Part shown: positions 55,859 to 64,000 of the stretch, piece by piece
Layout: every line of letters starts with the position of its first letter
How positions within the stretch are numbered: position 1 is the stretch's first letter
NCBI GenBank assembly: GCA_963668435.2
Contig: CAXXSC010000005.1
Coordinates: forward strand, 310,001-374,000
Direction of reading: 5' to 3'
DNA: 64,000 nt
DNA from: G963668435 sp963668435
GTDB taxonomy: Bacteria; Latescibacterota; Latescibacteria; Latescibacterales; Latescibacteraceae
The notes under the pieces: model-generated
What the model was told of the DNA's origin: nothing
The model's input: the letters and a program-made list of their open reading frames with translations, nothing else
Database searches by the model: none
Program-made: the position numbers and the translations under genes

Positions 55859-56332
55859 TCACTCCCTGCCTTCAGGTTTCGGACGAAATTTCTTATCCTC
55901 CACCCAGCCGTTCGTGGCCTCCTCGATGATATCGAATTTCGGAACATAGGGCTTTATGTCGATAAGCGGTGTACCGTCGAGCACATCGATGCGGCTGACA
56001 TGGAGGATATTCTCCTCGCGTCGGTCGAGTTTGACCACGGAGAGCCCGATGCCGTTGGGACGGCAGGGATGGCGTGAGGCAAACACCCCGTGGGGCGTGT
56101 CATCGAGAAAGGTCGGCCTGGAAAGCTCGATCGCGCCAGCCCGATCGAAACGGTAGAGCAGGAAAAGGTGAGAGAATGTCTCGATATCCTTGAGCCCTTC
56201 CGCATATTCCGGCCTGACCTCTATCCAGCCGGTACCGTCCGGCCTGGCCCTGCCCTGAATGGGACAATCCTCTTTCACTTTATAGGGCGAATGAATAATC
56301 CCGATGGGCTCAATTTCGTACTGATCCGTCAT
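55859..56332 (-). CDS. trmO: tRNA (N6-threonylcarbamoyladenosine-37-N6)-methyltransferase TrmO
   Basis: A 157-residue YaeB/TsaA-family enzyme that methylates t6A37 in certain tRNAs using SAM. Clear marks: IEPIGIIHSPYK, the FSHLFLLYRFDRA segment, FASRHPCRPNGIGLSVVKL and DGTPLIDIKPYVP. Length agrees with the single-domain bacterial form. It converges with the hypothetical gene at 55279. Confidence 0.9.
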   Translation of the reverse strand: MTDQYEIEPIGIIHSPYKVKEDCPIQGRARPDGTGWIEVRPEYAEGLKDIETFSHLFLLYRFDRAGAIELSRPTFLDDTPHGVFASRHPCRPNGIGLSVVKLDRREENILHVSRIDVLDGTPLIDIKPYVPKFDIIEEATNGWVEDKKFRPKPEGRE

Positions 56333-56598
56333 ATTCTGCTCCTTTTCATCGTTAGGGCCCGAAGACCTGTCATGGCAACATCTTTGCCTTCAAGATACGG
56401 CAATATCATGCGCCGCAACAGACAAATGGCAGCAAATTCGGCATTGCAATGCTCTGACAGCTGATAGTGATCGGCGCTTTTTGCCGTTATTCACCGGTAT
56501 CCTGAAGCGGAAAAGCCTTTTATCCCTGCCCGAAAATGTGTATTTTACAAATCGCATCCGGCGCGCACGACCGGCAGCATTCAACGAAGGAAGATACC

Positions 56599-56814
56599 GT
56601 GGTATTTATCTCGACTCTTATCCGTTTTCTCCTGCTCTGGTGGATCGTTTCAACAGTCTGGAACTGGCTCACCAAAACCAACAGGCCCGGCAATGCCGGA
56701 AATAGCAGATCGGCACACAGAGCGGAACCGAAACAGAAATCCAACATAAACGACATCCCGGTGAACAAGAGTACGATCGAGGATGCCGATTTTGAGGAGA
56801 TCGACGGCGCATGA
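56599..56814 (+). CDS. Small membrane protein coupled to holA
   Basis: A 71-residue protein with one N-terminal membrane helix (VVFISTLIRFLLLWWIVSTVW) and a basic, then acidic, cytoplasmic tail (ending DADFEEIDGA). A GTG with GAAGGAAG seven bases upstream is used. It overlaps holA by four bases (ATGA), so the two are translated together. No family is recognised. Confidence 0.6.
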   Translation: MVFISTLIRFLLLWWIVSTVWNWLTKTNRPGNAGNSRSAHRAEPKQKSNINDIPVNKSTIEDADFEEIDGA

Positions 56815-57797
56815 ATGCCGAAGAATTGAAAAATATCCGGGTCGTACAGCTTTCAGGCGAGGAATTCCAGCGCATCGAGCGCTTCAAGGAAACAATCGAA
56901 TGCGCCGCAGACAAGGCAACCCGTGATTTCAACCTCGATATGTACAGCGCCGAGAATTTCGATCTCGCCTCTATGGCGGCACAGATCGTGACATTCCCCA
57001 TGATGGCTGAGCGCCGTGTCGTGGCAATCCGCGATTTCGACAAGCTTCACAAGGAAACGCAGAAAAAAGCCGCGGCGGCGATCAAGGAAACACCCGACTC
57101 AACGCTTGTGATTGTCGAGGGTGAGAAGGCGAAACTTACGCCCGCACCGCCGAAAAAGCATTTAATGGCAGAATCCTTCAAGATCATCTACGAGAACCGT
57201 CTGCCGTCATGGATACAGGACCGTTTCAAGAAACGGGGCAAGACTGTAGAGCACAAAGCGATCGCCCTGCTTATCAACAATGTCGGGATGGTGCTGAGGG
57301 AGCTGGACAACGAGATAGAAAAGATCACTGTCGCCGCCCATGAAAAGAAAAACGTGAGCGAAGAGGATGTCGCCTCGGTGGTCGGCGCTTTCAAACGCGA
57401 TACAGTCTGGAATCTCTGCAACTCCGTGGGGCTTGGTGATTTTTCAGGTGCGGTCGAAATCCTCACCCGCCTGATGGAAAGCGAGAAAAACAAGGAATCG
57501 TTCTATATCTCCTCGCTGTCCTCACATTTCCTGAAAATCGCGGAATACCGCCGTCAGAGACGCGATGGCGTACCTGAGAACGAAGCGATGAAAGTCGCGA
57601 CAACAAGCCCGTTCCTCTGGAAACACAACAAGATGGATGTCCAGACAAAGCGTTTCAACGAGAAAGACCTCCGGCGTATACTCACCATCCTCACCCGGGC
57701 GGAATCCTCGCTGAAAAAACAGAGTTTCGACAAACGTCTCATGATGGAAATGCTGTTGCCCATGCTCACTGTCAGAAAAAATAGAGCGGGCGCTTGA
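56811..57797 (+). CDS. holA: DNA polymerase III delta subunit (clamp loader)
   Basis: A 328-residue clamp-loader subunit that opens the beta sliding clamp. AAA+-like N-terminal part (MYSAENFDLASMAAQIVTFPMMAERRVVAIRDFDKL), a middle helical domain (PSWIQDRFKKRGKTVEHKAIALL, ELDNEIEKI) and the C-terminal collar (TVWNLCNSVGLGDFSGAVEIL) match HolA. Slightly shorter than E. coli HolA (343). Overlaps the small membrane-protein gene by four bases. Confidence 0.88.
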   Translation: MNAEELKNIRVVQLSGEEFQRIERFKETIECAADKATRDFNLDMYSAENFDLASMAAQIVTFPMMAERRVVAIRDFDKLHKETQKKAAAAIKETPDSTLVIVEGEKAKLTPAPPKKHLMAESFKIIYENRLPSWIQDRFKKRGKTVEHKAIALLINNVGMVLRELDNEIEKITVAAHEKKNVSEEDVASVVGAFKRDTVWNLCNSVGLGDFSGAVEILTRLMESEKNKESFYISSLSSHFLKIAEYRRQRRDGVPENEAMKVATTSPFLWKHNKMDVQTKRFNEKDLRRILTILTRAESSLKKQSFDKRLMMEMLLPMLTVRKNRAGA

Positions 57798-57887
57798 CAA
57801 GAACAGCAGGATAATTATACTTTATCAATATCCAATACATTTTATTTTCAGTCATTCATGTAAAAACCATATACGAGGGAGACAATC

Positions 57888-58211
57888 ATGTCTAAGGAAA
57901 TCGATGTTACCGATGCAACATTCCAGTCCGAGGTTCTCGACAGCGACATCCCGGTCCTGGTGGATTTCTGGGCCACCTGGTGCCCCCCCTGCAAAATGAT
58001 CGCCCCTTTCCTCGAGGCTATGAGCGAGGAATATGACGGCAAGGCGAAAATCTGCAAGGTCAATGTTGATGAAAACCAGAAAACAGCCGCGCAGTATGGT
58101 GTCCGCAGCATCCCGACACTTCTCTATATCAAGGGCGGTGAGATCAAGGACCAGGTGGTCGGAGCACTGCCGAAAGAACAGCTCTCGGCCCGTCTCGACG
58201 CTATTCTGTAA
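57888..58211 (+). CDS. trxA: Thioredoxin with WCPPC active site
   Basis: A 107-residue thioredoxin. The active site WCPPC (Cys32/Cys35, same numbering as E. coli) replaces the usual WCGPC. The cis-proline SIPTLL and the rest of the fold are standard. It lies 69 bp upstream of trxB on the same strand, so the two likely form a reducing pair. GAGGGAGA ribosome site. Confidence 0.9.
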   Translation: MSKEIDVTDATFQSEVLDSDIPVLVDFWATWCPPCKMIAPFLEAMSEEYDGKAKICKVNVDENQKTAAQYGVRSIPTLLYIKGGEIKDQVVGALPKEQLSARLDAIL

Positions 58212-58280
58212 GCCGGAACACCCTTGCTCCGGGAACAACCGGTGCATCTTTTTCACACCGTCTGCCGGAAGGAACACGTG

Positions 58281-59207
58281 ATGGAGAATAAAATCTACGA
58301 TACTGTAATTATCGGTGCGGGAGCGGCTGGCCTTACCGCCGGTATCTACACAAGCCGCGCCAACATGGACAGTCTCATGCTGGAGAAATTCGTGCCCGGA
58401 GGACAGGCCGCGCTGACCGCGTTCGTGGAAAACTTTCCCGGTTTTCCCGATGGCGTTTCCGGATACGAACTGATGGACAGCATGCGCCGTCAGGCGGTTA
58501 AATTTGGCCTCGAGTCCCAGACTCTCGATGTCAAATTCATCAACCGGCACAACAATATTTTCTGTATCGGCACCAACGCCTGCGAGATCAACACAAAGAC
58601 TATCATTGTCTGCACCGGCGTCCGCCCGAGGAAACTGGATGTTCCGGGTGAGACCGAGCTTTTCGGCAAGGGAATTTCCACCTGTGCTACCTGCGACGGC
58701 GCTTTTTACCGCGACATGGAGGTTGCCGTGATCGGCGGCGGAGATTCGGCGATAGAGGAGGGCCTCTATCTGACCCGTTTCGCATCGAAAGTGCATATTA
58801 TCCATCGCCGCGACAAGTTCCGCGCACTAGCGCCTTTCGTGGAAAAAGCCCGTCAGGATCCCAAGGTCGTTTTCCATATGGATTCAGTCGTAACCTCGGT
58901 CAACGGCACGAACGGTGTGGAAAGCGTTACCCTGAAAAATGTCAAGACCGGCGAGGAATCACCCCTACCCTGCGCGGGTGTGTTCCTGTATATCGGCCTG
59001 ATCCCCAACACCGAGATGTTCCAGGGCTTTCTCGATCTGGATAAAGGCGGTTTCATCAAGGTTGATGAAAAACTCGAGACCTCGGTCAAGGGCATATTTG
59101 CGGCGGGTGATGTCAGGGTGACACCGCTGAGGCAGATTGTAACCGCGGCGTCCGACGGCGCAATTGCGGCTTATTCCTCAGGCAAACATCTCGAAATGAT
59201 CGAATAA
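58281..59207 (+). CDS. trxB: Thioredoxin reductase
   Basis: A 308-residue flavoprotein that reduces thioredoxin with NADPH. N-terminal FAD motif VIIGAGAAGLTAGIYTSR, the redox pair CATC (about residues 135 and 138), the NADPH motif VIGGGDSAIEEG and the C-terminal FAAGDVR are all present. The ATG at 58281 has GGAAGGAA upstream; the open frame extends 19 codons earlier without support. Directly downstream of trxA. Confidence 0.93.
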   Translation: MENKIYDTVIIGAGAAGLTAGIYTSRANMDSLMLEKFVPGGQAALTAFVENFPGFPDGVSGYELMDSMRRQAVKFGLESQTLDVKFINRHNNIFCIGTNACEINTKTIIVCTGVRPRKLDVPGETELFGKGISTCATCDGAFYRDMEVAVIGGGDSAIEEGLYLTRFASKVHIIHRRDKFRALAPFVEKARQDPKVVFHMDSVVTSVNGTNGVESVTLKNVKTGEESPLPCAGVFLYIGLIPNTEMFQGFLDLDKGGFIKVDEKLETSVKGIFAAGDVRVTPLRQIVTAASDGAIAAYSSGKHLEMIE

Positions 59208-59230
59208 GGGCTGATAGCCCCTTGTTTTTC

Positions 59231-59260
59231 AGCCGTGCACTCTCACAGTGTACGGCTTTT
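59231..59260 (+). terminator. Terminator of trxA-trxB
   Basis: An 11-bp stem with one G-T pair (59231-59241 with 59247-59257), loop CTCAC, followed by TTTAT. It lies 24 bp after the stop. Confidence 0.75.
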
Positions 59261-59372
59261 ATATTCAAAACACACGAGAATTACTTTCCGGTAAAAAGAC
59301 CGGCTGTGATTTTTCAGAAGCGGCAACAGAGTTTCAATCTGCACACATCTTGCAGACTATAAAGTATCCGCC

Positions 59373-59621
59373 GATGCTGATCCTGCAATCCAGCGTAAGG
59401 CGGCGCAGCGTCTGACAGCGGAACAAATGGCACATTCACATCAGACTTAAAAGGGGCCGCCGCCCCCTTTCGGACTGCCCCGGTCACAATCATCGGGACT
59501 GTCCGAAGGACTGTTCCGGTTATTCTGACAGCATCGCTGCTTGCGTTGAATTCACTAATGACGCCCAACTCAGCGTTTGCAGAGACTTTCACAGCCATCA
59601 GGCTCAAGCTTAACCGGACAC
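59373..59621. repeat. Dispersed repeat family C, copy 2 (about 249 bp)
   Basis: Second copy of the element at 32807-33073, with the same block order but many substitutions and small gaps. It fills most of the gap before the yaiI-like gene and ends about 30 bp upstream of it. Confidence 0.75.
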
Positions 59622-59651
59622 GACCACACTCGTTTAAAGAAAGTCATTTCC

Positions 59652-60113
59652 ATGCATATATGGGTCGATGCCGATGCCTGCCCGAAAGTCATCAAAGACA
59701 TCCTATACCGTGCTGTAAAACGTGTGCAGGCATCCATGACACTGGTGGCGAACCAGCCGTTGAGGGTGCCGTCTTCGCCTCTCATCGACACGTTGCTCGC
59801 CAATGACAGTCTCGATGCCGCGGACAATGAAATTGTCGAAAGTGTCAAACCCGGCGACCTCGTGATCACCGCCGATATCCCCTGTGCGGCGAACGCCATC
59901 GAAAAAGGCGCGTTTGCACTCGATCCACGCGGTACATTCCACACGAAAGACAGCATCCGCGAACGTCTCAGCATCCGCAATTTCATGGAAGAACTCCGTC
60001 GCGGCGGTGTCGAGACAGGGGGACCGCCGCCACTTGGCAAAAACGACCGCCAGGAATTCGCCAACAGCCTCGACCGCTTCCTCGCGAAACATTTCAACGG
60101 CAAGAAACGTTAA
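59652..60113 (+). CDS. yaiI: UPF0178 (YaiI/DUF188) family protein
   Basis: A 153-residue protein with the family opening MHIWVDADACPKVIKDIL, the ADNEIVE and VITADIPCAANAIEKGA segments (PIN/NYN-like acidic residues) and the C-terminal GGPPPLGKNDRQEFANSLDRF. Function is not established; a nuclease fold has been suggested. The upstream ~75 bp of open frame overlap repeat C and are ignored. Confidence 0.88.
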   Translation: MHIWVDADACPKVIKDILYRAVKRVQASMTLVANQPLRVPSSPLIDTLLANDSLDAADNEIVESVKPGDLVITADIPCAANAIEKGAFALDPRGTFHTKDSIRERLSIRNFMEELRRGGVETGGPPPLGKNDRQEFANSLDRFLAKHFNGKKR

Positions 60114-60163
60114 AATGAAACAGGGATAACTAACAGAGAAGAAAATCAGGAGGAAAGCGCCCC

Positions 60164-60682
60164 ATGAGAAAACTCATATACCTTGCGATCCTTCTTTTCA
60201 CCGGCTGCACGGGGCTACCCGAGGGCATCGAGCCGGTGGGAAATTTTGATGCCGGACGTTATCTCGGAACATGGTACGAAATCGCCCGTTTCGATCACCG
60301 TTTTGAACGCGGCCTTTCCAATGTCAGCGCCGAATACAGTTTACGTGATGATGGCGGAATACGGGTGATGAACCGTGGATTCGATGCTGAAAAAGAGGAG
60401 TGGCAAAGCGCCGAGGGGAAAGCGTTTTTTGTCGGAGACAGAAGCACCGGGCATCTGAAAGTCTCATTTTTCGGCCCGTTTTATGCCTCATATGTGGTCA
60501 TCGCACTCGATCATGACAACTACCAATGGGCAATGGTCACAAGCTCGAAACGGTCATACCTCTGGATACTCTCCCGCACACCGGAATTACCGCAGGACAT
60601 CCTCGAACAGCTGCTTGCAAAAGCGCAATCACTCGGCTTTGAAACGGACAAGCTGATATATGTCGGGCATGAGGAACGCTGA
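60164..60682 (+). CDS. blc: Lipocalin-family lipoprotein (Blc-like)
   Basis: A 172-residue lipocalin. Lipoprotein signal ends FTGC. The lipocalin signature GTWYEIARF near residue 40 and the strand layout to LWILSRTP match bacterial Blc. It is thought to bind lysophospholipids or other lipids in the envelope. AGGAGG site upstream. Confidence 0.9.
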   Translation: MRKLIYLAILLFTGCTGLPEGIEPVGNFDAGRYLGTWYEIARFDHRFERGLSNVSAEYSLRDDGGIRVMNRGFDAEKEEWQSAEGKAFFVGDRSTGHLKVSFFGPFYASYVVIALDHDNYQWAMVTSSKRSYLWILSRTPELPQDILEQLLAKAQSLGFETDKLIYVGHEER

Positions 60683-60702
60683 TAAGGAGACCGATAGTTT
60701 TT

Positions 60703-61629
60703 CTAACGAGCCTGTTTACCCTTGAAAAGCTTGAAACCGGCAAATTTCATGAAACCGGTGACATGGAAAAAAGGATTTCGGGAGACAGCCCGGGCATGAG
60801 CGCCGACTTTCGGATGGGCGACAGCGGTAAGACACTGGATCATATTGTATGTATAAGGCAGCAGACGGATTGCGATATCACTGCAGTACCAGCCGGCCCT
60901 GTCGAGAGTCATGAGCAATGTATTGCGGTTGAAATAATTGACATGCCAGAGCGCACCCGGACGTCGCGTGAGAAAACGCTGCCAGTACTCGAACGGCATT
61001 TCGAGATAGAGAGTGCCGTCGTCTGAGATGCAGTTTCTCAGCACGGCCAGCGAATCCACAGGCTCCGTCTCGTGCTCGAGAACATGGGTGTGAAGGATAT
61101 AGTCATACTTCTTGGAGCCGTCGAGAGTTGTCACTTGCGTCAGCTCTTCACCGGCAAGGTCGGAAACGCCGAAATTGAAAACACAGCGCTCCGTTCCCGC
61201 AAGCTTTTCCGACATGAGATTGTCACCTTTTCCGCCACCGTAATCAAGAATACTCGCGGCCTTAGCGTCCAATATCTGCCGGGCATAACGTTCCCGTCGT
61301 TCAATAGTATTCTTCCTGCCAAGCTCGGAATTCCACAGGTCATCCGGCATTTTCCCGGCCTTTTCCGCAATCTCGGCATAGGGAACATTCTCAAGATTAT
61401 ATATCCTGTCAAGCTCATCGTTGTCGTAGGTCGGATTCTGAAAAAGGAACGAACACGAAGAACAGATGCCTATCGAGCGGTCCAACCTGTCAAGCTGCAG
61501 TTTCCGGAGCAGAAGCTGGTTTTCGGCTTCTTTCATGTTCGCCGGGGAATCAGCCGACTCTATCGATATCGTTCCCCATGTGCGGATATCTTTCTTTCCG
61601 CAGACAGGGCAGGTTGCGAGTAATTTCAT
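60703..61629 (-). CDS. Methyltransferase with N-terminal zinc ribbon
   Basis: A 308-residue protein. An N-terminal four-cysteine ribbon is made by CPVC and CSSC, as in small methyltransferases acting on sugars or tRNA. A class I SAM-dependent domain follows (SILDYGGGKGDNLM, THVLEHETEPVDSLAVL). The ATG at 61629 has AGGATAG upstream; 41 earlier codons are ignored. The substrate is unknown; a nucleotide-sugar or glycan is likely from family precedent. Confidence 0.78.
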   Translation of the reverse strand: MKLLATCPVCGKKDIRTWGTISIESADSPANMKEAENQLLLRKLQLDRLDRSIGICSSCSFLFQNPTYDNDELDRIYNLENVPYAEIAEKAGKMPDDLWNSELGRKNTIERRERYARQILDAKAASILDYGGGKGDNLMSEKLAGTERCVFNFGVSDLAGEELTQVTTLDGSKKYDYILHTHVLEHETEPVDSLAVLRNCISDDGTLYLEMPFEYWQRFLTRRPGALWHVNYFNRNTLLMTLDRAGWYCSDIAIRLLPYTYNMIQCLTAVAHPKVGAHARAVSRNPFFHVTGFMKFAGFKLFKGKQAR

Positions 61630-61782
61630 GACTATCCTATCAAAATGAGCTGCCGTTGATGCAGAGTGAAGCGAATCATCTCTGTAATGAGTATGGCGAA
61701 TACTGTCTGAATGGGCAAGCATTTTTATGTGCCGCCATGGCGGCACATGCATACGGAGGGCGAAAATGGAGGCAGTATCAGC

Positions 61783-63204
61783 CTATCTTTCCGGCCTGAA
61801 ACCCTGAATTACATGCACCGCAGCTGTCAGAACTGCCGACACGCTGAAACTGATCAGGAAATGCAGGGTGTAACGCTGGACGAAGAAAGTAACGATCCCA
61901 CCGCTTAGTATGCCGAGAAGCGCCGGGAAAGCCCGCGGCTTTTTTACGAGCGTGCAGTAAAGGACAACCGGCCCGAGTGAGGCTCCGAGCCCGAAAAATG
62001 CGTAGAGCACAAATCTGAACACCATCTGCGACTCACGGACTGCGAACCATGTGGCGATCACCGCCAGTACCGCGATTGTCAGACGGGTCACACGGAGTTC
62101 ATGTTTCGGCTGGGGCAGGCGAAGCGCGGCCCTGATATCACGAATGACAGTGCTCGAGGCCGCGATCAGCTGTGAATCGGCGGTCGAGGAGATCGCCGCG
62201 GTTATCGCCGCCAGCGTGAGCCCCGCAAGTATTCCCGGCATGAACTCCACCGCAAGCACCGGAAGCGCGGTCTCGGGATCGTCCGAAATGGCGGTGATAT
62301 GCTCGAAACCGGCGCGGGCGGCAAGCCCCAGGACAATCGCCCCCGTATAGACAATAACCAGCCACGCCATCGCAATCAGCGGCGCCTGCCTGAGTGTCTG
62401 CTTATCCTTCGTTGCCATGAGCCGCGATATACCGTGGGGCTGTCCCGGATAGCCGACACCGATCATAAGCCAGGGAACAATGACCATCAGCGCCCCGCCG
62501 AAACCTTTCGAACTGCCGGTGAAACTCATAAGTGCCGGGTCTTTCGCGGCAAGGGCCTCGAACATGGCAGCGGGCCCGCCGACCCTGTAAACAACGACAG
62601 CTGGCAGAAGCAGCAGCGCGAACACCATCATTACAGCCTGAAGGTTATCGGTCCATGACACGGCCCTGAACCCGCCGAGAACAGCGTAGAATACGATCAA
62701 TGTCACCGCGGTATACACCGCCGCCGAATACGAGAGCGGAAACTGCGAGGACAGCGCTTTTCCCGCCGCGCAGAACTGTGCCGACACATAGGTCAGCAGG
62801 AAAATGATGGCGAACAGCGAGGCCGCCCCCGCCGCCAGACGTGACAGCGCTCCGCCGCCGGTGGTAAGCGAAATGTACTCGGGAACGGTCACCGCGCCGA
62901 GACGTTCGCTCTTTTCGCGGAGTTTTGGCGCGAGAAGCCACCAGTTAAGAGCATAGCCGAGGATGCCCGCCGGGATCATCCAGAAAGAGCTGATCCCCTG
63001 GCTGTACCCCATACCAACCATGCCGAGCAGGACAAATCCGCTCTCGGTCGAGGCAGAGGTCGAAAGCGCCGAGGTCCAGGTGCCGTGCTCACGGGCTCCG
63101 AGATGGATTTCCTCGCCGGTCTGCTGCGGTTCCCAGGTGGCACGTATACCGATATACAGCACAGCGACTGAATAAACAACAAATGCGATAATAGTCGAGA
63201 TCAT
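61783..63204 (-). CDS. Sodium:solute symporter (SSS family, PutP-like)
   Basis: A 473-residue integral membrane protein with about thirteen helices. Sodium-symporter marks: STSASTESGFVLLGMVGMGYSQG near the start and YPGQPHGISRLMATKD, the GQPH loop of PutP-type transporters. It imports an organic solute (proline, a sugar or a carboxylate) with Na+. Substrate is not certain. Its start is 208 bp from the end of the downstream pfk gene, on the same strand. Confidence 0.88.
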   Translation of the reverse strand: MISTIIAFVVYSVAVLYIGIRATWEPQQTGEEIHLGAREHGTWTSALSTSASTESGFVLLGMVGMGYSQGISSFWMIPAGILGYALNWWLLAPKLREKSERLGAVTVPEYISLTTGGGALSRLAAGAASLFAIIFLLTYVSAQFCAAGKALSSQFPLSYSAAVYTAVTLIVFYAVLGGFRAVSWTDNLQAVMMVFALLLLPAVVVYRVGGPAAMFEALAAKDPALMSFTGSSKGFGGALMVIVPWLMIGVGYPGQPHGISRLMATKDKQTLRQAPLIAMAWLVIVYTGAIVLGLAARAGFEHITAISDDPETALPVLAVEFMPGILAGLTLAAITAAISSTADSQLIAASSTVIRDIRAALRLPQPKHELRVTRLTIAVLAVIATWFAVRESQMVFRFVLYAFFGLGASLGPVVLYCTLVKKPRAFPALLGILSGGIVTFFVQRYTLHFLISFSVSAVLTAAVHVIQGFRPER

Positions 63205-63412
63205 AGGGGCCTGTTAACACAATGTTCTCCGTCCCACAAGCCGGAGAACATTATGCATTTCCTTATTTCAAAATTATTGTAACGCGAAACACTTTCACGA
63301 AAATTTCGCCGCAATCTCCGCCATAGACGGCAGTTTATACATCGAGACCGTACGTTCCAATGCATTTATCACTGTCAGCCGACACCATTTAACAGCAGAG
63401 TAATCGCACAAC

Positions 63413-64000
63413 TCAGTTCTTCATCGAGAACGGCTGGCCGGTGCTTTCAAGGACCGAGAACCATTCCGTTCCGGCGGGATCGATCTGTTTACGTTTCGAG
63501 ATGACCGCTGAGATCGGCACATGGGTGAACTTGTTGTTCCAGAGGGAGACAACCATTTTCGTCCGTCCGCTCATGGCAGCATGTACAGCGTTGTGGGCGA
63601 GTTGGGCGCAGTAAATGCTGTCAACAGCATTGGCAGGCGAGGAGCGGATAACATAGCTCGGATCGATATACTTTACTGTCGCCGCGTTCCAGCCAGTGCT
63701 TAGTTCATTGCTTATGCGGTCCCTGAGATAGACACCGATGTCACCAAGAATGACATTGCCGGAAGCGTCCACCGTTTTCGACTTTTCGTCCTTAGCGAGA
63801 AGGTCCTGTCCCGCGCCCTCGGCAACAACCACGAGGGCATGCTTGCGCTCCTCGAGACGTTTTTCGAGAATGGCGAGGAAACCGTTGGGCCCGTCCATAT
63901 CGAAGGGCACCTCGGGGATAAGCACATAGTTCGCATCACCGTTGGCGACCGCGGCCATGGCGGCGATGAATCCCGAGTGACGGCCCATCAGTTTGACAAC
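63413..64000 (-). CDS. 6-phosphofructokinase (5' end outside window)
   Basis: The visible 196 residues are the C-terminal half of a phosphofructokinase. The frame is open to the window edge and begins VVKLMGRHSGFIA, the substrate-binding motif; further residues VPFDMDGPNGF and VVVAEGAGQDLL match the longer, eukaryotic/PPi-like PFK group. It phosphorylates fructose 6-phosphate; donor (ATP or PPi) depends on residues outside the window. Confidence 0.88.
   Translation of the reverse strand, partial: VVKLMGRHSGFIAAMAAVANGDANYVLIPEVPFDMDGPNGFLAILEKRLEERKHALVVVAEGAGQDLLAKDEKSKTVDASGNVILGDIGVYLRDRISNELSTGWNAATVKYIDPSYVIRSSPANAVDSIYCAQLAHNAVHAAMSGRTKMVVSLWNNKFTHVPISAVISKRKQIDPAGTEWFSVLESTGQPFSMKN

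Overview
The window is bacterial chromosome with about 58% G+C coding background, packed mostly with single genes and short operons. The mix suggests an uncultured member of the FCB superphylum, possibly Latescibacterota-like. Evidence: a FlgD/T9SS-type Ig domain in a secreted protein (47784-49112), a short 286-residue housekeeping-type sigma factor like that of Bacteroidota (52584-53444), a DUF2723 membrane protein, and many Tat-exported catabolic proteins (Gfo/Idh/MocA, DUF1080, sulfatase). The phylum assignment is inference; no rRNA or other decisive marker is present.

Layout. 1-0.9 kb: 3' end of a umuC-type translesion polymerase. 0.9-3.9 kb: an A+T-rich defence island encoding a three-gene Zorya type II-like system (zorA-zorB-zorE, minus strand). 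4.0-15 kb: a structured leader followed by a Tat-exported AGE-like epimerase, a CHASE2 sensor, a GT-C-like membrane protein, a class IV aminotransferase, a PHP hydrolase and a Reg_prop beta-propeller lipoprotein. 15-25 kb: a catabolic stretch with a sulfatase, a tetraheme cytochrome c fused to a sulfatase-modifying-factor-like domain, a cupin, and two paralogous Tat-exported Gfo/Idh/MocA oxidoreductases around a DUF1080 protein. 25.0-26.9 kb: tRNA-Gln(CTG) with a 1.7-kb integrated element bounded by a 54-bp direct repeat; the element carries a membrane-anchored PD-(D/E)XK-like protein and a ParB-like remnant, and the probable original tRNA terminator lies beyond the far repeat. 27-32.5 kb: a membrane protein with a C-terminal cysteine module, an FAD oxidoreductase, and an ECF sigma/anti-sigma/DUF4097 operon. 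33-47.5 kb: cell-envelope and degradative genes (GT2, HGSNAT-like acyltransferase, two methyltransferases, NHL lipoprotein, PhoD-like phosphatase, two heparinase II/III-family proteins, metallophosphoesterase). 47.8-64 kb: secreted FlgD-Ig protein, DUF2723 protein, then housekeeping genes (sigma factor, cold-shock protein, MarR, TrmO, holA, trxA-trxB, YaiI, lipocalin, SSS symporter, 6-phosphofructokinase).

How the genes fit together. The sulfatase, heparinase-like lyases, AGE-like protein, Gfo/Idh/MocA plus DUF1080 cluster and PhoD-like phosphatase point to breakdown of complex, probably sulfated or uronic, polysaccharides outside the cytoplasm. The defence island and tRNA-borne element are separate acquisitions with lower G+C.

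Three families of dispersed intergenic repeats run through the window: A, a short palindrome placed just after stop codons; B, a nested hairpin with one pair of compensatory changes; C, a roughly 250-bp element in two diverged copies. Strong hairpin terminators and three good sigma-70-type promoters could be placed. No rRNA or CRISPR array was found.
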